This document shows, piece after piece, positions 58,128 to 64,000 of a DNA stretch of 64,000 bases. The stretch is from Lysobacteraceae bacterium (lineage in GTDB: Bacteria; Pseudomonadota; Gammaproteobacteria; Xanthomonadales; Xanthomonadaceae). Each line of letters opens with the position of its first letter. Position 1 is the first letter of the stretch. Under the pieces are notes generated by a model. It worked only from the letters and a program-made list of their open reading frames with translations, did no database searches and had not been told where the DNA came from. The stretch is taken from NCBI GenBank assembly GCA_003241895.1, contig QBLY01000010.1, positions 1 to 64,000 of the forward strand, read 5' to 3'. Both the position numbers and the translations under genes were made by a program.

Positions 58128-58712
58128 TCAGGCCGGGCCGATCTTGGCCAGCAGCAGTTCCCCGCCACCGTCGATGATGCGCCGCGACGGGCCGTCGGCG
58201 TCGGGCACCAGCAGCGCGCTGTCGCCCTGGTCCATCCGCAGCGGGCGGGCCAGGTCCTTGAAATGCGCGTGGCCCTGTATCAGGTAGATCAGCCAGGTGG
58301 TGCCGGGCTCGGCGAAGAACACCATGGCGCCCACCAGCGGCCGGTGCAGCAGGGTCACCTGCACTTCATCGCGGCGCCAGATCAGGTTGAAATCATGCGT
58401 CGGGCCGTTCACCAGCCTGGCCGCCAGCGGGCGCTCGCCGCTGAAGCGGATGCGCTCATGCGGTGGATTGAGCGTCACCGCCTGGCCGTCCTCGAAGTCC
58501 AGGTGCATTCCTTCGCCCGCCAGCAGCACCAGTTCCCGGTCGCAGCCGGGGAAGGCGGAGAACGGCGCATCCTGGTCGATCTCGGCGATGGAAGCGCGCC
58601 ACTGCCAGCCGTCGCCGCCCTCGGGGTGGCGATGGATTTCCCGCGTCCAGCCGCGCTCGTTACGCCAGCGCTCGCGCCGGTATTCGTGGGCCGGCAGGTG
58701 GACGATGCGCAT
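58128..58712 (-). CDS. HutD/Ves-family cupin protein
   Basis: 194 aa. The HutD (DUF886) fold is recognised from WRASIAEIDQDAPFSAFPGCDR, LLAGEGMHLDF and RLVNGPTHDFNLIWRRD, the standard core. ATG 58710-58712 chosen; upstream extension lacks similarity. HutD proteins are implicated in histidine use, and Ves in cold response, but no hut gene is here. Single gene, convergent with the Rieske gene. Confidence 0.85.
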   Translation of the reverse strand: MRIVHLPAHEYRRERWRNERGWTREIHRHPEGGDGWQWRASIAEIDQDAPFSAFPGCDRELVLLAGEGMHLDFEDGQAVTLNPPHERIRFSGERPLAARLVNGPTHDFNLIWRRDEVQVTLLHRPLVGAMVFFAEPGTTWLIYLIQGHAHFKDLARPLRMDQGDSALLVPDADGPSRRIIDGGGELLLAKIGPA

Positions 58713-58849
58713 CAGGCCACCCCGGCAGCGGCGCGAGGCCCGCGCTGCGCGGCGCACATGGGCGCAAGACGGGTATCGGGGCTGTCGCCTGAGCGGGGGC
58801 ACGGACGGATCATGGTGCGGAGTCTAGCGCAGGCTCCGTGGCCGCTGGA

Positions 58850-59353
58850 TCAGTGCTCGCCGGGCTCCAGCCAGTCGGCATTCCAGTACGGGTAGTCCCC
58901 CAGCCGCTGCACCAGCCCGGCACGCAGCGGATTGGCCACCAGGTAGCGCGCCGCCTGCAGCGCGTCCTCGCCCGCCGGCAGCAGCCGGTCGCTGAAGCCA
59001 CGCCCCCACAGCCACCCGTTCACGAGGTGGCGGTCTTCGACGGCGCGCGAGGTGATGGCCTTGAAGCGCCCGACCAGCGTGGACAGCGTGTCGCGCTCGC
59101 CCAGGGTCACCAGGCCGTGCCAATGGTCGGGCATCAGCACCCAGGCACTGACGCTGGCATCACGCCACGGCCAGCGGGCGGTGTGGATGCGGCAGACGGC
59201 GCGCGCGGCCTCGTCGTCGCGGAAAACGGGGCGCCGGTACAGCGTCGGCAGGGTCAGCACATAGGTCTGGCCAGGGATGGAGCGCCTGGCCAGGCGCTGG
59301 GCGCGCAGGTGGGGCGGCGGCGGGCGGTCGCCGGCCGGCAGGGTCGCGGGCAT
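58850..59353 (-). CDS. REP-associated tyrosine transposase (RAYT, Y1 family)
   Basis: 167 aa single-strand transposase-like protein of the IS200/IS605 HUH superfamily. The HUH element is MPDHWHGLVTLGE; upstream strand QTYVLTLPTLYRRPVF is typical of RAYTs, and the catalytic Tyr helix is ARYLVANPLRAGLVQ. Length and C-terminus look complete. RAYTs are usually domesticated, single copy and linked to REP palindromes; no clear REP flanks it here, though the gene contains an 18-bp perfect palindrome at 59281-59298. Confidence 0.88.
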   Translation of the reverse strand: MPATLPAGDRPPPPHLRAQRLARRSIPGQTYVLTLPTLYRRPVFRDDEAARAVCRIHTARWPWRDASVSAWVLMPDHWHGLVTLGERDTLSTLVGRFKAITSRAVEDRHLVNGWLWGRGFSDRLLPAGEDALQAARYLVANPLRAGLVQRLGDYPYWNADWLEPGEH

Positions 59354-59374
59354 CGGAGTCCTCGGCAGGGTGGG

Positions 59375-59403
59375 AAGGAAAGGGCCCGGCCGAAGCCGGG
59401 CCC
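59375..59403 (-). terminator. Intrinsic terminator of the ComEA-like gene
   Basis: Arms GGGCCCGGC (59382-59390) and GCCGGGCCC (59395-59403) around a four-base loop. On the minus strand TTTCCTT follows. It lies 20 bases after the stop of the helix-hairpin-helix gene. Confidence 0.75.
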
Positions 59404-59422
59404 CGGCGTAACGGCCGGCGGA

Positions 59423-59764
59423 TCAGTTCGATGCCGGCGCCGGCGCCTTGGGCTTGGGCTTGGCCGCTGCGGCGGGCGCCGTGGCGCGCGCCCCGGCTCC
59501 GACCTTGATGCGTTCGCGGTTGAGCTCGATGGTGGACAGGCCGATGCCCTTCACCTCGGCCAGCTCGTCGGCGCTTTTGAACGCCCCGTGCTGCTTGCGA
59601 TGGGCAACGATGGCCTCGGCCTTGCTGGGGCCGACGCGGTCGAGGACGCGGTCGAGCGTGGCGGCGTCCGCCGTGTTGATGTCGACCGTCTCGGCGGCCA
59701 GGGCACTGCCGGCCAACGCGGCCGACAGCAGGATCGAGCGAAGGATCAGGGCAAGCTTGTTCAT
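59423..59764 (-). CDS. ComEA-like helix-hairpin-helix exported protein
   Basis: 113 aa. Signal peptide (to about ALAAE) followed by a tandem helix-hairpin-helix DNA-binding domain: VDINTADAATLDRVLDRVG, KAEAIVAHRKQHGAFKSADELAEVKGIG. The family binds DNA in the periplasm during competence (ComEA) or has no known role. A Lys/Ala/Pro tail (AKPKPKAPAPA) adds a basic end. ATG 59762-59764. No com genes are adjacent. Confidence 0.88.
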   Translation of the reverse strand: MNKLALILRSILLSAALAGSALAAETVDINTADAATLDRVLDRVGPSKAEAIVAHRKQHGAFKSADELAEVKGIGLSTIELNRERIKVGAGARATAPAAAAKPKPKAPAPASN

Positions 59765-59976
59765 GGGGCTACCTCGTTGGGTCCAGGGGATGTGCCGGGC
59801 CGCGGTGGTCGCCGCGGGGCAAGGCCAGTCTCGTTCCGCCGCCGGGGGCGGCCCATCGCCATTCACCTGCGTGACGATCGGAACCGTCCTGCCGCCGCTG
59901 TCCGCGCTTTCCTACCCGGCCGGCGGCGCCGGCGCCAAGGGAGTAAAATCGGGAGCACGACGCAACGAGGATCGCC

Positions 59977-61488
<1,512 letters not shown>

Positions 61489-61496
61489 GTACCCTC

Positions 61497-61518
61497 CCCC
61501 GCGCGCCAGCGCGCGGGG
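61497..61518. terminator. Hairpin between convergent peptidase and methyltransferase genes
   Basis: CCCCGCGCGC (61497-61506) and GCGCGCGGGG (61509-61518) with a 2-base loop, a very stable stem lying between two converging genes. No T-tract. Confidence 0.55.
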
Positions 61519-61519
61519 A

Positions 61520-62536
61520 TCAGCCAGGCAGGCGGGCCAACAGGCCCCAGGCCATCAGTTCGCGGTTGTCGAAGCGCAGCTCCACCAGGCGATCCAGGCT
61601 TGCGCCCGATGCCTGCAGCAACGCTTCGACGGCGGGCCGGTCAAGCGCGCATTCCACCAGTTCACGCAGGCGCAGCTGCGACTCGCGCAGCTGCACCACC
61701 AGCGCGGCCAACGCCTGTTGGCCGACCAGCGCCGAGCCGGCGGCCCGGCTGGCCATCAGCGCGTGCGCGATGCCCTGCTGCGTGTCCACGATGACGTCAG
61801 GGCACGAAGACCGCTCGGCGCGATCGCTGGCCTGCGACATCAAGGCGTTGTAGTTCGAACGCAGCGACGCGGCGGCGGGATCCGCTTCCAGCTTCCGGAT
61901 GCCTTCGGGCGTGGCCGCCAGCGCAAGCGCTTCACAAAGCCGTGCGCCGGTGTCGAGCAGCGCTGCCTCGTCGAGCATCCACGCCAGGTGCCGCAGCTCC
62001 TCGCGCGCCTGGCGCACGATCAGCGACTCGCTGGCGTGCAGCACCAGTGCCAGCGTGCCGCCGGCGCGCACCACGCGGCGCAGTTCGGCGATGGCACGCG
62101 CGGTGTCGGTGTATTCCAGGCCGAACTGGCTGACGGCGACATCGAACGCCGCATCGGCGAACGGCAGGCTTTCGGCGCGCACGCCCGGATGGAACCGGGT
62201 CCTGCCGCGCACGGCCTCCGGCGCCAAAGCCAGCCAACCCGGCTGCACCTGCGCCAGGTCCACGGCATCGATCTGCAGGGCGCGCGCTTCGGGCACGTCT
62301 TCGATGAACAGCGCCGGCAGCGCGCCGTTGCCGGTCGCCACGTCCAGCAGCCGCGCACCGACCGGCAGCGTGGCCGCCAGCGCCCGCCAGAACTCGCGCA
62401 CTTCGCCGGCGTAGTTGCCGCCGAAGCTGCCCACGCACGAATGCAGCGCGCCGCTGGACCAGTAGGCACTCCAGCTGCGGGTGCGCTCGGCCAGATCGTC
62501 GGTCACCGGCGTTGCACCGTGGTCTGCTGGGTTCAT
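61520..62536 (-). CDS. SAM-dependent methyltransferase
   Basis: 338 aa. Class I methyltransferase core at about residues 55-170: motif I GARLLDVATGNGALPALF, later ESLPFADAAFDVAVSQFGLEY (motifs II/III region) and a beta-5 element TLALVLHAS. The C-terminal half is a helical extension without a recognised family. Start ATG 62534-62536. No neighbour indicates the substrate. Confidence 0.85.
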   Translation of the reverse strand: MNPADHGATPVTDDLAERTRSWSAYWSSGALHSCVGSFGGNYAGEVREFWRALAATLPVGARLLDVATGNGALPALFIEDVPEARALQIDAVDLAQVQPGWLALAPEAVRGRTRFHPGVRAESLPFADAAFDVAVSQFGLEYTDTARAIAELRRVVRAGGTLALVLHASESLIVRQAREELRHLAWMLDEAALLDTGARLCEALALAATPEGIRKLEADPAAASLRSNYNALMSQASDRAERSSCPDVIVDTQQGIAHALMASRAAGSALVGQQALAALVVQLRESQLRLRELVECALDRPAVEALLQASGASLDRLVELRFDNRELMAWGLLARLPG

Positions 62537-62587
62537 CGCTCGATTATAGCTTCCCCGCCGGACGCGATAGATAATCGGACTTTAGCG

Positions 62588-63907
62588 ATGGACCCTTGGG
62601 TCCCGGGCCCCGGCATGAGCATTCCCCCGCACCTCCAAGGCAAGGCCGCGCAGGCCGAACACTTTGCCCAGACCGGCCAGGTGGCACACGCCGCGCGGCT
62701 GTTCGTCGAACTCGCGCAGGAAGCGCCCGGCTACTGGCGCGCACCGCATTTCCTGGCGATGCAGTCGTTCGGCGCCGGCGACCTGGCGCAGGCCAAACGC
62801 TGGATCGGGCAGGCCATCGCCGGCGAAAAACCCCCGGCCCTGGTGGAGGCCAGCGCCGGCCAGATCTTCCTGGCCGTCGGCGACAAGCAGGCATCGCAGG
62901 CCGCCTACGAACGGGCGCTGCTGCTCGACCCCGACTTCCTGCCCGCACGCCTGGACCTGGGCGACCTGCTGGACGACCAGGGCAAGTCGCTCGAGGCCAA
63001 CCGCCACTACCGCGCGGCCCTCGGCCAGGCCTCCACCATTCCCCAGCTTCCCGTTGCCCTGCAGGTCCAACTGGGCCGCGCGCGTGACCGGACGCAGCTT
63101 GAACACCAGGCCCTGGAACAGACCCTGCAGGCCGCGCTGCGCACGACCCAGGCGTCCGCTGCCGCCGATGGCAACGACCGCTTCGAGGAGTGCTACGGGA
63201 TCCTGATGGGCCGCCTGCGCCCGCAGCTGCCCAAGCCCGGCTTCATGCACTTCCCCAAGCTGCCGCCGCTGAGCTTCTACGGGCGCGAGCTTTTTCCTTG
63301 GGCGGCCGCGCTGGAAGCCAGGACGCCGCAGATCCTGGCCGAGGTGCAGGCGATGCTGGCGGGCCCGGAAAGCGGCTTCATCGCCTACGTGCAGAAGGAC
63401 GCCGCCGACGTCCCCGATTCGCAGGCCTGGCGCGACCTCAACAAGAACGACGACTGGGGCGTGTTCTTCCTGCACAACCAGGGCGAGCGCGTGGATCGGC
63501 ACTGCGCCGCCCTGCCTGTGACGGCCGCGGCGCTGGACGAAGTGCCCATGGTCAGCATCCCGGGCCGCGGGCCCACCGCCTTCCTGTCGCGACTGCGCCC
63601 GGGCACGCATATCCCGCCGCACCACGGGGCCACCAACACGCGCGTGATCTGCCACCTGCCGCTGGTGATCCCGGACAACTGCGCCATCCGCGTCGGCAAC
63701 GACACCCGCAGCTGGAAGCCGGGCGAACTGATCGTGTTCGACGACACCGTCGAACACGAGGCCTGGAACCGCAGCGACCGCGATCGCATCGTGCTGATCT
63801 TCGACGTCTGGAACCCGTTCCTCACCGCCGCCGAACGCGAGCAGGTGACCGCGGTGACCGCCGCCTACGCGACCTTCTACCCCGAGCAGCTGCACAAGCT
63901 CGACTGA
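62588..63907 (+). CDS. TPR / aspartyl-asparaginyl beta-hydroxylase
   Basis: 439 aa. N-terminal half (about residues 10-150) is TPR-like helices (HFAQTGQVAHAARLFVELAQ, AYERALLLDPDFLPARLDLG). The C-terminal half is the Asp/Asn beta-hydroxylase cupin: THIPPHHGATNTRVICHLPL with the first iron His and FDDTVEHEAWNRSDRDRIVL with the second; iron and 2-oxoglutarate dependent. ATG 62588 is used; MSIPPH at 62615 is an alternative start. Substrate unknown; divergent neighbour is a methyltransferase. Confidence 0.9.
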   Translation: MDPWVPGPGMSIPPHLQGKAAQAEHFAQTGQVAHAARLFVELAQEAPGYWRAPHFLAMQSFGAGDLAQAKRWIGQAIAGEKPPALVEASAGQIFLAVGDKQASQAAYERALLLDPDFLPARLDLGDLLDDQGKSLEANRHYRAALGQASTIPQLPVALQVQLGRARDRTQLEHQALEQTLQAALRTTQASAAADGNDRFEECYGILMGRLRPQLPKPGFMHFPKLPPLSFYGRELFPWAAALEARTPQILAEVQAMLAGPESGFIAYVQKDAADVPDSQAWRDLNKNDDWGVFFLHNQGERVDRHCAALPVTAAALDEVPMVSIPGRGPTAFLSRLRPGTHIPPHHGATNTRVICHLPLVIPDNCAIRVGNDTRSWKPGELIVFDDTVEHEAWNRSDRDRIVLIFDVWNPFLTAAEREQVTAVTAAYATFYPEQLHKLD

Positions 63908-63926
63908 GGCGCGGCGGCAGCGGCGC

Positions 63927-64000
63927 TCAGCCGCCGAAGGCCTGGATCATCGGCTGCAGCGGCTGCTCGTAAGCCTTCCAGACCTTGCCGCGGTCCTTGC
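63927..64000 (-). CDS. C-terminal end of an unidentified leftward gene (partial)
   Basis: The last 23 codons before a TGA stop (63927-63929) read KVWKAYEQPLQPMIQAFGG at the end, running off the window. It is convergent with the beta-hydroxylase gene, 20 bases apart. Spurious frames are common in this GC-rich DNA, so confidence is limited, and no product can be named. Confidence 0.45.
   Translation of the reverse strand, partial: KDRGKVWKAYEQPLQPMIQAFGG

Noticed and set aside
58740-58849. REP-like stem downstream of the RAYT gene (CGGAG...CTCCG near 58819-58840)
   Set aside because: Only five paired bases with an 11-base loop and no second copy on the other side; indistinguishable from chance in GC-rich DNA.

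Overview
This is a GC-rich, gene-dense bacterial chromosome segment with almost no intergenic space, holding about 68 complete or partial protein genes. Several features point to the Xanthomonadales (Lysobacteraceae, Gammaproteobacteria): a fused aspartokinase/diaminopimelate decarboxylase (LysAC), an adjacent MurL/MurD2 pair, a PTS-Ntr cluster that includes HPr kinase/phosphorylase (unusual in gammaproteobacteria), and the amgK-murU recycling pair. The taxonomic call is an inference from gene content. I saw no rRNA, tRNA, CRISPR array, prophage or plasmid-type gene. The only mobile-element traces are a solitary REP-associated tyrosine transposase and a perfect palindromic element. No stretch longer than about 300 bases lacks a gene.

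Layout. 1-5.6 kb: terminator, hemolysin III-family protein, CBS protein, GT2 glycosyltransferase, arsenate-reductase-like phosphatase, a palindromic repeat that forms the end of mtgA, Hsp33, and an exported barrel-like protein. 5.6-12.8 kb: divergent D-2-hydroxyglutarate dehydrogenase-like flavoprotein and serA; manC; amgK-murU; a diguanylate cyclase that appears frameshifted near its end. 12.8-19.6 kb: leftward operon DUF2066-pgsA-like-perM-hda, divergent from purM-yjdF-purN-DUF3108. 19.6-31.2 kb: murA-ibaG divergent from a long rightward run kdsD-kdsC-lptC-lptA-lptB-rpoN-hpf-ptsN-hprK-rapZ-EIIA(Man)-HPr-EI, which joins LPS core synthesis and transport, sigma-54 and the regulatory phosphotransferase system. 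31.2-36.2 kb: secreted trypsin-like protease with an acidic tandem repeat, small lipoprotein, TIR-TolB-TPR protein, exported dienelactone hydrolase. 36.2-43.5 kb: leftward operon lysAC-murL-murD2, divergent from two tandem PhzF paralogs. 43.5-51.4 kb: glycine-zipper protein, cytochrome bd oxidase with its own GbsR/MarR-type regulator, DUF5916 barrel protein, SET-domain protein, VIT1-type transporter. 51.4-58.1 kb: suf operon (sufR-sufB-lipoprotein-sufC-sufD-sufS-GNAT-Rieske). 58.1-64 kb: HutD-like protein, RAYT, ComEA-like protein, M20 dipeptidase, methyltransferase, TPR-aspartyl beta-hydroxylase, and the end of an unidentified gene.

Shared themes. Peptidoglycan dominates: murA, murL, murD2, the DAP branch through lysAC, mtgA, and amgK-murU salvage. 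Together these imply an L-Glu ligation plus epimerisation route to D-Glu, and a recycling route that can feed UDP-MurNAc without MurA. The strongest items for follow-up are the lysAC-murL-murD2 operon, the single-base frameshift in the GGDEF protein, the palindrome that supplies the last mtgA codons, the TIR-TolB-TPR receptor-like protein, the lipoprotein gene inserted between sufB and sufC, and the operator-like palindrome at the cyd promoter. I did not find a clear wholly undescribed multi-gene system.
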